Origin: Chitinophaga jiangningensis
GTDB lineage: Bacteria > Bacteroidota > Bacteroidia > Chitinophagales > Chitinophagaceae
Reading direction: 5' to 3'
DNA length: 64,000 bases
Assembly (NCBI RefSeq): GCF_900142605.1
Contig: NZ_FRBL01000001.1
Coordinates: 682,001 to 746,000, forward strand
Part shown: positions 34,069 through 43,166 of the stretch, one piece after another
Layout: each line of letters starts with the position of its first letter
How positions within the stretch are numbered: the first letter of the stretch is position 1
Notes under the pieces: generated by a model
The model's input: only the letters and a program-made list of their open reading frames with translations
The model's database searches: none
What the model was told of the DNA's origin: nothing
Position numbers and translations under genes: made by a program

Positions 34069-34677
34069 TTAGGCGATCGCTCTGAATTGCGCATTCAGCT
34101 CCTCGATGTAACCCAGGATGGCGTCTCTTCCGGATTTCTTTACCACTGATGTTACAAAGTGAGGTGGCAGGAATTGCCAGGTTTCACGCATTTTATTGTG
34201 GAAAGCCTTAACATTGCGGCTTACTTCTGCCTGTGTACTTTTATCCGCTTTGGTGAACACCAGGCTGAAAGGAATCTGCCATTCACCCAGCTGGTTAATA
34301 AATTCGATATCTATTTTTTGTGGTTCATGGCGACTATCGATCAGTACAAATACATTTACCAGGTTTTGACGTTTGCGCAGGTAGTTCTCAATCATTTGTT
34401 CCCACTGCCGGCGCTGCGACATACTTCTTTTCGCAAAGCCATAACCCGGCAGATCCACCAGGTACCAGGACTGATTGATGATAAAATGGTTAATCAGCGT
34501 GGTTTTACCCGGCGTACCGGAAGTTTTGGCCAGCTTTTCGTTGTTGGTCAGCAGGTTGATCAGGGAAGATTTACCCACGTTAGACCTGCCAATAAATGCA
34601 TATTCGGGCAGGTTAGGTTTAGGGCATTTTTCCCAATCCGGACTACTAATAAGATATTCTGCTGTTTTGATCACCAT
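34069..34677 (-). CDS. engB: Ribosome biogenesis GTP-binding protein EngB (YsxC)
   Basis: A 202-residue TrmE-Era-like GTPase. G1 is GRSNVGKS at 30-37; G2 lies in SGTPGKTTLINHF; G3 is DLPGYGFAKR; G4 is FTKADK. It assists assembly of the large ribosomal subunit. Normal length. It is divergent from ubiE with only 56 bases between start codons. Confidence 0.97.
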   Translation of the reverse strand: MVIKTAEYLISSPDWEKCPKPNLPEYAFIGRSNVGKSSLINLLTNNEKLAKTSGTPGKTTLINHFIINQSWYLVDLPGYGFAKRSMSQRRQWEQMIENYLRKRQNLVNVFVLIDSRHEPQKIDIEFINQLGEWQIPFSLVFTKADKSTQAEVSRNVKAFHNKMRETWQFLPPHFVTSVVKKSGRDAILGYIEELNAQFRAIA

Positions 34678-34719
34678 AATTATTGCTTTGTTCGTTCTGA
34701 CTAATGATCACAAATTCTG

Positions 34720-34727
34720 TAACTTTG
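34720..34727 (+). promoter_or_regulatory. -7 box immediately before ubiE
   Basis: TAACTTTG matches TAnnTTTG. Only six bases separate it from the ATG at 34734, so the mRNA would have little or no leader. Confidence 0.6.
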
Positions 34728-34733
34728 CGACCT

Positions 34734-35480
34734 ATGTCAGGTAAATTAAATGTTGAGAAGATAGTTCCTTATACGGAGTCAAAATTAAGCAAGAAGGAGC
34801 AGATAGCCACGATGTTCGATGATATTGCTCATCGATACGACTTTTTGAATCATTTTATGTCGCTTGGAATTGATATTATCTGGCGCAAAAAGGCGCTGGG
34901 CTACCTCAAATCCCTGCAACCCAAAAAGATGCTGGACGTGGCTACCGGCACCGGCGACTTCGCGATTATGGCTGCTAAACGCCTCCACCCTGACCATATC
35001 ACCGGTATCGACATTTCTGAAGGGATGTTGTCCCACGGCCGTGAAAAGATCGAAAAGGCCGGCCTGGCAAAGCAGATCAGCCTGCAGCTGGGTGACAGCG
35101 AAACAATAAGTTTCCCGGATAAGACGTTTGATGCCATAACAGTAGCCTTTGGTGTCCGCAACTTTGAAAACCTGCACAAAGGGCTCCAGGAAATGAATCG
35201 CGTGCTTAAGCCTGGAGGAAAATTGGTAATTCTGGAGTTTTCCAACCCCACAGTTTTCCCTATTAAGCAATTTTATAATCTGTATTTTCGTTATATAACA
35301 CCCCTGTTCGGGAAATGGATTGCTAAAAGCCAGGCTGCCTATAGCTATCTGCCAGAATCCGTGAAAGCGTTTCCACAGGGCGAAGAAATGTGCAACATAT
35401 TAAAAAACACAGGATTCCAGGCCGTTACATGCAAAACGCTCACATTCGGCATATGTTCCATTTACGTAGCCTCGTACTGA
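34734..35480 (+). CDS. ubiE: Demethylmenaquinone methyltransferase
   Basis: A 248-residue class I SAM-dependent methyltransferase (MenG/UbiE) performing the last step of menaquinone synthesis. The family N-terminus is KEQIATMFDDIAHRYDFLNH; the SAM motif is LDVATGTGDFAI; then VAFGVRNFENL and LKPGGKLVILEFS follow. The start chosen is the ATG at 34734 because the -7 box lies inside the longer frame from 34704. Its 3' end overlaps porT by 28 bases. Confidence 0.96.
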   Translation: MSGKLNVEKIVPYTESKLSKKEQIATMFDDIAHRYDFLNHFMSLGIDIIWRKKALGYLKSLQPKKMLDVATGTGDFAIMAAKRLHPDHITGIDISEGMLSHGREKIEKAGLAKQISLQLGDSETISFPDKTFDAITVAFGVRNFENLHKGLQEMNRVLKPGGKLVILEFSNPTVFPIKQFYNLYFRYITPLFGKWIAKSQAAYSYLPESVKAFPQGEEMCNILKNTGFQAVTCKTLTFGICSIYVASY

Positions 35481-36154
35481 CGCTACTGTTCGGGATTGCC
35501 CTGCTGCCGGCAAAGGCGCAGCAAAACCTGAATATGCTGGAACACGATGCAAAACCCTATTACTTCGGTATTACGCTGGCCACTAACCAGTCGAATTTCC
35601 GTTTAACTCACTCCCAGGCCTTCCTGGATTCAGATTCCATTTCCATAGTAGAGCCTTTGAAAACCATGGGTTTTAACCTGGGCTTGCTGGCAAACGCACG
35701 TCTGGCGGAGCATTTCGACCTACGATTGAACCCGCAGCTGGTATTTGCCTCCAAAAACCTCTACTACCGTGAAGCATATCCCAAGCCTACGGATACTGAC
35801 AAGAAAATTGAATCCATCCTGCTGAGCTTTCCACTGCAGCTCAAGTTTAAATCGGACCGTATTGGCAATATGCGTGTATACGCCATTGGCGGTATGAAGT
35901 TCGATTACGACCTGGCTTCCAACGCACGCGCCAAGAAAGCGGAAAACCTCATCAAAATAAAGAAGAGCGATTATGGGTATGAGGTGGGCGCCGGCTTTGA
36001 ATTTTACTTCGAGAGCTTTATTTTCTCCCCGGAATTTAAAGTGAGTAACGGTATTGGTAACGTACACGTAAAAGACCCAAACCTCCGTTATTCCAATGTG
36101 ATTGACAAGCTGCAATCCCATATGATCGTATTCTCCATCCACCTGGAAGGTTAA
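35453..36154 (+). CDS. porT: PorT-family outer membrane beta-barrel protein
   Basis: A 233-residue protein with a signal peptide ending at KAQQN (MFHLRSLVLTLLFGIALLP) and alternating hydrophobic strands (FGITLATNQSNFRLTH, GFNLGLLANARLAEHFDLRL), ending HMIVFSIHLEG. In Bacteroidota PorT/SprT is required for type IX secretion and gliding, and its gene commonly neighbours ubiE, which supports this call. The ATG at 35453 gives a clean signal peptide; earlier in-frame ATGs lie inside ubiE. The DUF1501 protein at 54341 is a possible client of this system. Confidence 0.82.
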   Translation: MFHLRSLVLTLLFGIALLPAKAQQNLNMLEHDAKPYYFGITLATNQSNFRLTHSQAFLDSDSISIVEPLKTMGFNLGLLANARLAEHFDLRLNPQLVFASKNLYYREAYPKPTDTDKKIESILLSFPLQLKFKSDRIGNMRVYAIGGMKFDYDLASNARAKKAENLIKIKKSDYGYEVGAGFEFYFESFIFSPEFKVSNGIGNVHVKDPNLRYSNVIDKLQSHMIVFSIHLEG

Positions 36155-36159
36155 ATAGC

Positions 36160-36167
36160 TATATTTG
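36160..36167 (+). promoter_or_regulatory. -7 box immediately before pyrC
   Basis: TATATTTG matches TAnnTTTG, four bases before the pyrC ATG. A leaderless or nearly leaderless transcript would result. Confidence 0.5.
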
Positions 36168-36171
36168 CAAA

Positions 36172-37515
36172 ATGCAAAACTACCTCATCAGGAATATAGC
36201 CGTGGTAAATGAAGGCCGCACCACGGTACAGGATGTATGGATCAAAGATAACCGCATTGAAAAGATCGCGCCTAACATCACTATCAGCGGTAATTACAAA
36301 GAAATTAACGGTGAAGGAAAACACCTGCTGCCCGGCGTAATCGACGACCAGGTACACTTCCGTGAGCCGGGGCTGACTGAAAAAGCAACTATCTACACAG
36401 AAGCGCGCGCGGCTGTGGCCGGTGGCACCACCACTTTCATGGAAATGCCTAACACCAAGCCTGCCGCCCTTACCCAGGAGCTCCTGGAGCAGAAATACGA
36501 TATCGGTCAGCAAACCTCCCTTGCCAATTACTCCTTTTTCATGGGAGCTGCCAACGATAACGTAGAAGAGATACTTCGTACCAACGAAAAGAAAGACCGC
36601 GTTTGCGGCGTTAAAATATTCATGGGTTCTTCTACCGGCAATATGCTGGTGGATAACTACCTCACCCTCGACACCGTATTTTCCAATAGCGAACTGCTGA
36701 TTGCCACCCACTGTGAAGATGAAAAAATCATCCGTCACAATATGGAGGTATTCAAACAGGAAAAAGGGGACGCACTCACCGCAGCCGATCATCCGCTGAT
36801 CCGCAATGTGGAAGCATGCTTTGAGTCATCACTGGTAGCTATACAGTTTGCGCAAAAACACAATGCACGCCTGCACATCCTGCATATTTCCACTGCTAAA
36901 GAACTCCAGCTTTTCGGCAATATGCTGCCACTGGCCGACAAACGCATTACCGCAGAAGTTTGCGTGCATCACCTGCACTTTACCGCTGACGACTACGCGA
37001 AATATGGCAACCTGATCAAATGCAACCCTGCCATTAAATCGCCAGAAAACAGAGACGGCCTTTGGGAAGCATTGCTGGACGATCGTTTGGACATCATTGC
37101 TACTGACCACGCCCCTCATACCTGGGCCGAAAAACAGCAGCCTTACCTGCAGGCGCCTTCCGGCGTGCCGTTGGTACAACATAGCTTACTCCTGATGCTG
37201 GAATATGTACAGCAAGGCAAAATTTCCATTGAAAAAGTAGTGGAGAAAATGAGCCACGCACCGGCGGTATGCTTCCAGATCAAGGACAGAGGTTACCTGC
37301 GGGAAGGTTACTTTGCCGACTGCGTAATTGTAGACATGAACGCAGGCAGCAACGTTACCAAGGAAAATATTTACTATAAATGCGGCTGGAGCCCGTTTGA
37401 GGGACATACCTTCCCGGCGGCCATTACCCATACTTTTGTAAGCGGTCACCTGGCTTACGAAAACGGAAAGTTTGATGAGTCAGTGAAAGGACAACGTTTG
37501 CTGTTTAACAGATAA
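36172..37515 (+). CDS. pyrC: Dihydroorotase
   Basis: A 447-residue amidohydrolase of pyrimidine synthesis (carbamoyl aspartate to dihydroorotate). The metal-site motif reads VIDDQVHFREPG, with Gln where many dihydroorotases have the first His of HxH; this variant appears common in Bacteroidota. Other ligands are intact: GVKIFMGSS (carboxylated Lys), ATHCEDE, HILHISTAKE and ATDHAPH. The N- and C-terminal beta-domains of class I enzymes are present. It follows porT by 17 bases and may be read from both the upstream and its own promoter. Confidence 0.93.
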   Translation: MQNYLIRNIAVVNEGRTTVQDVWIKDNRIEKIAPNITISGNYKEINGEGKHLLPGVIDDQVHFREPGLTEKATIYTEARAAVAGGTTTFMEMPNTKPAALTQELLEQKYDIGQQTSLANYSFFMGAANDNVEEILRTNEKKDRVCGVKIFMGSSTGNMLVDNYLTLDTVFSNSELLIATHCEDEKIIRHNMEVFKQEKGDALTAADHPLIRNVEACFESSLVAIQFAQKHNARLHILHISTAKELQLFGNMLPLADKRITAEVCVHHLHFTADDYAKYGNLIKCNPAIKSPENRDGLWEALLDDRLDIIATDHAPHTWAEKQQPYLQAPSGVPLVQHSLLLMLEYVQQGKISIEKVVEKMSHAPAVCFQIKDRGYLREGYFADCVIVDMNAGSNVTKENIYYKCGWSPFEGHTFPAAITHTFVSGHLAYENGKFDESVKGQRLLFNR

Positions 37516-37538
37516 TCCGGCAATTAACCTTGCTTTAC

Positions 37539-37573
37539 AGGCTGGTGGAATTACGAATTCACCAGCCTTTTTA
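37539..37573 (+). terminator. Terminator of pyrC
   Basis: A 13-base stem with one bulged G encloses a short loop and runs into T-rich sequence. It begins 24 bases after the pyrC stop. Confidence 0.8.
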
Positions 37574-37609
37574 TTGCATATTAATTCATGGCCCATAGTT
37601 TTTTTTTTT

Positions 37610-37656
37610 GAATGATGCCTTCGGCATCATTCGGGGAGGGCCTCGCTGCGCGAGGC
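37610..37656. repeat. Two palindromes between pyrC and the MutS-like gene
   Basis: Palindromes at 37610-37632 (ten-base arms, loop TTC) and 37640-37656 (seven-base arms, loop TGC) follow a run of ten or more T. Nothing else is seen in the gap. Confidence 0.8.
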
Positions 37657-37790
37657 AACGGCCGTGGCGGATAGGAGGAAGCGCCAGTAAGCAAGCGCCA
37701 ACCTGTGGCTGAAATATTCCTATTTTATGGAATATCCGCATCTTTGCATCCTAACTGGTGTATACGTATATTCACTAAAAAAAGGGCTGC

Positions 37791-39119
37791 ATGCAACTGG
37801 ACAAAACTTCCTATTACGACCTTAGCATTTTTAACCGCGATGAAGAATATTCCCTGTTCGGGCGACTGGATTTCACCATTACAGCCGGTGGAAGGGAACA
37901 CCTGCGCCAGCTTTTTACCAAACCGCTGCAGGACATTAAAGCGATACAGCAACGACAGGATGCACTTAAATATATTATTAGTCTGCAAGGCCAATGGCCA
38001 TCCGTAATTACCAACGGTACCATTGTGGTGGTGGAAAACTACCTGGAAGCGCAGATTGACCCAATCAGTAATACAGAAGGGCTGGGGTTATATATTCAAA
38101 CCGCGCTGCACAAAACCGTGTACGCACCGGATTTTAAACATATCAAGTTCGCCTTTGCGGAGGTCCTGAACCTGATCCGCGGATTCAATGAATTTGTGCG
38201 GGTGTTTAACTCAGATCAGGCACCACAGGTATTGAAAGTATTACTCGACAGGGCGGCGCGACTCCTGAACCAGCCCGACTTTGCCACTATTTTACAGGCG
38301 GATGAAGAAGGAAAAATCCATGCGGCTAACATCCTTCGGTTCGACAGCTACATGCGTAAACGGAACCGTAAAATTCTGCTGGAGTTAATCTCTCTATATC
38401 ACCAGCTGGATGCCTTCTACGCCATGGCAAAGGCGGTGAATCATCACAAACTGAATTTCCCCACCCTGCTGGATCATGCTCACCCTGTGATAAAGGCGAA
38501 GCAACTGTATCATGTAATCCTCGACCAGCCGGTGGCCTATGATATGGAGCTGAACCAGGCTACCAATTTCATGTTTCTTACAGGGGCTAATATGGCCGGA
38601 AAAACTACGTTTATCCGTGCCGTAGGGATCGCGGTTTTCCTGGCGCATATAGGCATGGGAGTGCCTGCGGAACAAATGGAACTGAGCTTCTTCCATGGTA
38701 TCTTTAGTAATATCCAGGTACAGGATAATATTTTCAAAGGAGAGAGCTATTTCTACAACGAAGTTCAAAGAATTAAAAACACCATCATCCAGATTAATAA
38801 CGGCAAAAACTGGCTGGTATTAATTGATGAGATGTTTAAAGGCACTAACGTGGAAGATGCCCGTAACTGTTCGCTGGCGGTGATTCGTGGATTGCTGAAG
38901 AGCAGTAATTGCCTGTTTATTTTATCCACACACCTGTATGAGGTGGCGGAGGAACTTAAGAATGAATCCAAAATTCAGTTTAAATATTTTGAGTCGCAGG
39001 TGATTGAAGATGATCTGCATTTTACTTATTTGTTGAGAGATGGTATTGCTAAGGAAAAGATAGGATACCTAATTTTAAGGAGAGAAAAAGTTTTGGATTT
39101 ACTGGAACAGATTAAGTAG
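37791..39119 (+). CDS. Short MutS-family ATPase (no mismatch-recognition domain)
   Basis: A 442-residue protein with the MutS core helical region (about 30-240) and the ATPase domain. Walker A is GANMAGKT at 265-272, Walker B VLIDEMFKGTN and the switch histidine is in LSTHLYEV. The mismatch-binding and connector domains of true MutS (about 850 residues) are absent, as is the Smr domain of MutS2. Such short MutS-like proteins are frequent in Bacteroidota; their DNA substrate is unknown. Not a substitute for mutS in mismatch repair, as far as the domain content shows. Confidence 0.9.
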   Translation: MQLDKTSYYDLSIFNRDEEYSLFGRLDFTITAGGREHLRQLFTKPLQDIKAIQQRQDALKYIISLQGQWPSVITNGTIVVVENYLEAQIDPISNTEGLGLYIQTALHKTVYAPDFKHIKFAFAEVLNLIRGFNEFVRVFNSDQAPQVLKVLLDRAARLLNQPDFATILQADEEGKIHAANILRFDSYMRKRNRKILLELISLYHQLDAFYAMAKAVNHHKLNFPTLLDHAHPVIKAKQLYHVILDQPVAYDMELNQATNFMFLTGANMAGKTTFIRAVGIAVFLAHIGMGVPAEQMELSFFHGIFSNIQVQDNIFKGESYFYNEVQRIKNTIIQINNGKNWLVLIDEMFKGTNVEDARNCSLAVIRGLLKSSNCLFILSTHLYEVAEELKNESKIQFKYFESQVIEDDLHFTYLLRDGIAKEKIGYLILRREKVLDLLEQIK

Positions 39120-39128
39120 ATTTATATT

Positions 39129-39227
39129 CCGACGATCTCCTGCCTTCGGCAGGAGATCGTCGGGTCAGCGAGAGGCGGCGGCCTCCCGCTGACCCCGGAG
39201 GGGCGGGACTGAAAGTCCCGCCCCTCC
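39129..39227. repeat. Three long palindromes in tandem
   Basis: Palindrome 1 (39129-39163) has 16-base arms, loop TTC. Palindrome 2 (39162-39195) has 15-base arms with one mismatch, loop GGCG, and shares two bases with the first. Palindrome 3 (39197-39227) has 14-base GC-rich arms, loop GAA. They fill the space between the MutS-like and YifB genes. Confidence 0.9.
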
Positions 39228-39255
39228 CGATTTGTTAACCTTCGATAACATCCAT

Positions 39256-40794
39256 ATGATTGTTAAAACCTATGGCAGCGCCATCGAGGGCGTAAAAGCC
39301 ATTACCATTACCATTGAGGTAAACGTTTCTCCCAGAGGCTCCAAATTCTTCATGGTAGGCCTACCAGACAATGCCATTAAAGAGAGTGAACAACGGATAA
39401 TATCTGCGTTGCAGCATATTGGTAAGCAAATGCCACGAACCCGTACAGTTGTTAACCTCGCGCCGGCGGCTATACGAAAAGCAGGAGCAGCTTACGATCT
39501 TCCTATTGCTATAGGCATACTAGGCGCATGTGGACAATTATCCAGCGATGCATTTGCCTCTCATCTGATGATGGGTGAAATATCCCTCGATGGCAAATTA
39601 TTGCCGGTGAGAGGTGCATTACCAATGGCATTACAGGCCAGGACTGAAGGGTTCACAGGCATCATTCTCCCTATGGACAATGCAGCGGAAGCTGCACTGG
39701 TAGAAGATGTTACCGTTTATGGCGCCACACATATCAACGAGGTCATCAACCATCTTCGGGGAAGTACTCCTCTTACTCCTGCTACTACCGGTAAGGGTAC
39801 TACGCTGCTGCAGCAGCCTATCACCTACGATTTTGACTTCAGCGAAGTAAAAGGCCAGTTACATATCAAGCGGGCGCTGGAAATAGCGGCTGCCGGCGGG
39901 CATAATGCGGTGCTCATAGGGCCGCCCGGTGCGGGCAAAACGATGCTGGCCAAACGGTTCCCGTCGATACTGCCTCCCCTGCCACTGGAAGAAGCACTGG
40001 AAACTACCATGATATATTCAGTAGCAGGTAAGACTACGGATAACAATTCGCTGATTGTACAACGCCCGTTTCGTGCGCCGCATCACGGCATCAGCGATGT
40101 GGCGCTGGTAGGCGGTGGCAGTACTATTCAGCCGGGAGAGATATCCCTGGCGCATAACGGGGTGCTGTTCCTGGATGAATTGCCGGAGTTCCGGCGTTCA
40201 GTGCTGGAAGTACTGCGACAGCCTATGGAAGAAGGCAGTGTAACCATTGCCAGGGCAAGGCAGGCGATTACTTTCCCGGCAAATTTTATGTTGCTGGCAT
40301 CCATGAATCCTTGTCCCTGTGGATATTTCAACCATCCCGAGAAAAAATGCAGTTGCGCACCGGGTATGGTGTATAAATACCTGAATAAGATTTCAGGGCC
40401 GTTGATGGACAGGATAGACCTGCATGTAGAAGTGACGCCGGTGACTTATACCGCTCTGACGGAGCAGGTGACGGCTGAGAGCAGTCAGGTGATACGGCAG
40501 CGGGTGATGGCGGCCAGGGCGTTGCAAAAGGAGCGGTTCGGCGATCAGCCCGTTAGCTGCAATGCGCGGATGACGGCAAAAATGATGCACCGGTACTGCA
40601 ATACGGATGTGGAAAGTCAGGAATTACTGCGCCATGCCATGAAGCGCCTGCAATTATCTGCACGTGCATTTGACAGGATTATGAAGGTGAGTCGCACCAT
40701 TGCAGATTTGGATAACAGCGAACGGATCACGGCCCGTCATATGGCGGAGGCGATCCAGTACCGTAGCCTGGACAGGCAATCCTGGGGCGGCTAG
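39256..40794 (+). CDS. YifB/ComM family Mg-chelatase-like AAA+ ATPase
   Basis: A 512-residue protein. The N-terminal Lon-protease-like domain (SPRGSKFFMVGLPDNAIKES) is followed by the AAA+ domain with Walker A GPPGAGKT near 222-229, Walker B VLFLDELPEF, a zinc knuckle (NPCPCGYFNHPEKKCSC) and a C-terminal helical domain. ComM is a helicase that aids branch migration during natural transformation. The ATG at 39256 gives the family start MIVKTYGSAIEG; the longer frame needs a TTG placed in the repeat region. Confidence 0.93.
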   Translation: MIVKTYGSAIEGVKAITITIEVNVSPRGSKFFMVGLPDNAIKESEQRIISALQHIGKQMPRTRTVVNLAPAAIRKAGAAYDLPIAIGILGACGQLSSDAFASHLMMGEISLDGKLLPVRGALPMALQARTEGFTGIILPMDNAAEAALVEDVTVYGATHINEVINHLRGSTPLTPATTGKGTTLLQQPITYDFDFSEVKGQLHIKRALEIAAAGGHNAVLIGPPGAGKTMLAKRFPSILPPLPLEEALETTMIYSVAGKTTDNNSLIVQRPFRAPHHGISDVALVGGGSTIQPGEISLAHNGVLFLDELPEFRRSVLEVLRQPMEEGSVTIARARQAITFPANFMLLASMNPCPCGYFNHPEKKCSCAPGMVYKYLNKISGPLMDRIDLHVEVTPVTYTALTEQVTAESSQVIRQRVMAARALQKERFGDQPVSCNARMTAKMMHRYCNTDVESQELLRHAMKRLQLSARAFDRIMKVSRTIADLDNSERITARHMAEAIQYRSLDRQSWGG

Positions 40795-40895
40795 GCGACG
40801 ACTTCTGTTTTCTGTAGTGGCAACCTGTTGCAGGTATCGCGGCTGCTGTTCTCTTTAGTATAACCGGTAGGTTATACACATTGCTTGTTTTGCAA

Positions 40896-43025
40896 TCAGG
40901 CAACTGTTTCTGTTTTCCGGTATTCTTCGCTGAGTTTTTTCTGCACTTCAGGGGGTACTGGTGCATAGTCTGCGAAGTTGGAGCGGAGCTTGGCTTTGCC
41001 CTGTGTTACATTGCGCAGTGCCGCGAAGAGCTTATCCAGTTCAGCCTGCGGCGTACGTGCTTTGATTACCTGGTAGCCATTTAGTGTATCCATGCCAGTT
41101 ATTATGCTGCGGCGACTTTGTAATTCACTCATTACATCGCCCATCATGAAGTCCGGGGCGGTGGCTTCGAGCTCGAATACCGGTTCCAGCAGCTGCGGGG
41201 CAGCCTGATGGAAAGCATCTCTGAAAGCCATCATACCGGCGATTTTGAAAGAGATATCGTTACTATCCACCGGGTGCATTTTACCATCGTACACGCTTAC
41301 ACGAATATCGCGTACGTAGGAGCCGGTGAGGGGCCCTTCCTGCATTTTCTCCATGATACCTTTGAGGATGGAGGGCAGGAAACGTGCGTCTATGGCGCCA
41401 CCCACGATACAGTTGTTGAATACCAGCTTGCCTCCCCAGGAGAGTGGGATTTCTTCTGTGTCGCGCACGGGATATTCTTTCAGCGGCGGCATACCTTCGA
41501 ACCAGGGTTCAATTTTAATATATACTTCACCAAACTGTCCGGCGCCACCAGATTGTTTTTTATGCCGGTAAGATGCCAATGCCGGCTTCTGGATGGTTTC
41601 GCGGTACGGGATTTTTGCCGGCAGAAATTCCACCTGCATTTTGTAAATATTTTCGAGCCTCCATTTGGTAACCAGGAGGTGGAGGTCGCCCTGGCCATGG
41701 AGGATCACCTGTTTGAGTTCGCGGTTGAACTCTACTTCCAGGGTAGGATCTTCCATGTGGATTTCGGCGAGCACTTCGCTGAGTTTTTCGTCGTCAGCTT
41801 TGTTTTTAGCTTCGATGGCTACACGTACTTTGGGTCCGGGGAAGTCGATGGGGGTTATTTGTCCCGGAAAGCTTTTATCACAGAGGGTATGATTGGTAAG
41901 TGTGTTTTTCAGTTTGAGTGTACAGCCGATATCGCCGGCACGGAGTTTATCCACATTATTGCGGTTTTTTCCATCGGCGATGAAGAGCTGGCTGATTCTT
42001 TCGGTGGTATTTCCTTTTTCGTTGATAAGTTCCATACCGGGTTTGATTTCGCCTGACATCACTTTGAAGAAGGTGAGTCGCCCTACATGTGGCTCCTGCA
42101 AGGTTTTAAATACGAAGAGGCAGGCGGGGCCGGCGGGATCACATGGCACGGCGGTACCATCTTCGGTGGTTTCTGCGGGCATATCGATAGCGGAGGGGGC
42201 TACGTTATCGATGAAGCCCATGAGTCGCCCGCTGCCCATATCATTTTTAGCGGACAGGCAGAACACAGGGAAGATCTGGTGTTTGAGCATACCTATTTTG
42301 AGGCCTTCGCGGAGTTCATCTTCGTCGAGGTTTCCTTTTTCGAAGTATTGTTCCATGAGGGTATCATCGTTTTCGGCGGCTTTTTCAACGAGTTCGTTGT
42401 GGAGTTTGCTGGCTTGTTCCTGTTCGTTATCGGGGATGGGGAGTTTTTCGGGTTTTCCACCGTTTTTGGGGAAACGGTACATGGTCATTTTGAGGAGATC
42501 GATGATGGCATTGAATCCGGGGCCTTGGTTAACGGGATATTGCATGATGGTGACTGCGTTTCCCAGGGCTTGCCGTGCCTCCTCCAGGGTTTTGGTAAAA
42601 TTGGCTTGCTCTGTATCTAACTGATTGACTGCCAATATAGTGGGTTTACGGTATTTATCTACGTAGTCCCATATGAGTTCGGTGCCTATTTCTACACCGT
42701 ATTGGGCATTGAGCAGTAATACGGCAGTGTCGCATACGCGTATGGAGGCTATGACTTCGCCGATAAAGTCTTCCAGGCCGGGGGTGTCGATTACATTAAT
42801 TTTGTAATCGCGCCATTCCGTGTGCATGGAGGTGGCGTATACGGAGTTACCACGTTCGTATTCGATTTCGTGGTAATCAGAAACCGTATTTTTTTCCTCT
42901 ACTGTACCGCGTTTAGAGACGATGCCTGCTTCAAACAGCATTGTTTCGGAAAGGGTGGTTTTTCCACTCTTGGCAGCGCCCAACAGTACGATGTTTTTGA
43001 CGTGTTTTTCATCATACGTTTTCAT
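40896..43025 (-). CDS. Elongation factor G-like protein (FusA paralogue)
   Basis: A 709-residue translational GTPase. G1 is GAAKSGKT at 16-23, G3 is DTPG, and the G4 motif is NQLD instead of the usual NKxD. Domains II-V follow in EF-G order (ALASYRHKKQSGGAGQFGEV is the domain IV start). It differs from canonical EF-G in G1 (AHIDAGKT in true EF-G), so it belongs to the EF-G2-like group, not the main fusA. Its role may be in ribosome recycling or stress, which is inference. Monocistronic and convergent with YifB. Confidence 0.88.
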   Translation of the reverse strand: MKTYDEKHVKNIVLLGAAKSGKTTLSETMLFEAGIVSKRGTVEEKNTVSDYHEIEYERGNSVYATSMHTEWRDYKINVIDTPGLEDFIGEVIASIRVCDTAVLLLNAQYGVEIGTELIWDYVDKYRKPTILAVNQLDTEQANFTKTLEEARQALGNAVTIMQYPVNQGPGFNAIIDLLKMTMYRFPKNGGKPEKLPIPDNEQEQASKLHNELVEKAAENDDTLMEQYFEKGNLDEDELREGLKIGMLKHQIFPVFCLSAKNDMGSGRLMGFIDNVAPSAIDMPAETTEDGTAVPCDPAGPACLFVFKTLQEPHVGRLTFFKVMSGEIKPGMELINEKGNTTERISQLFIADGKNRNNVDKLRAGDIGCTLKLKNTLTNHTLCDKSFPGQITPIDFPGPKVRVAIEAKNKADDEKLSEVLAEIHMEDPTLEVEFNRELKQVILHGQGDLHLLVTKWRLENIYKMQVEFLPAKIPYRETIQKPALASYRHKKQSGGAGQFGEVYIKIEPWFEGMPPLKEYPVRDTEEIPLSWGGKLVFNNCIVGGAIDARFLPSILKGIMEKMQEGPLTGSYVRDIRVSVYDGKMHPVDSNDISFKIAGMMAFRDAFHQAAPQLLEPVFELEATAPDFMMGDVMSELQSRRSIITGMDTLNGYQVIKARTPQAELDKLFAALRNVTQGKAKLRSNFADYAPVPPEVQKKLSEEYRKTETVA

Positions 43026-43113
43026 ATGTGGAGATTTATGAGCTTATAAAGAACTTCTATATTAAGTTAGTCATTTTTGGTCAATGCGAAACCTACTGTG
43101 TTATAACATATAG

Positions 43114-43121
43114 TACCTTTG
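43114..43121 (+). promoter_or_regulatory. -7 box of the ABC exporter gene
   Basis: TACCTTTG matches TAnnTTTG, 45 bases before the ATG at 43167. A direct repeat of TTCGATATAT (43127-43147) follows in the leader. Confidence 0.55.
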
Positions 43122-43166
43122 CTACTTCGATATATTTCGATATATAAATGATAAGGAAACAGGATT

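Noticed and set aside
33785..34149. Two plus-strand frames between the YkuK-like gene and engB
   Set aside because: They consist of terminator and palindrome sequence or the complement of engB and have no protein-like pattern.
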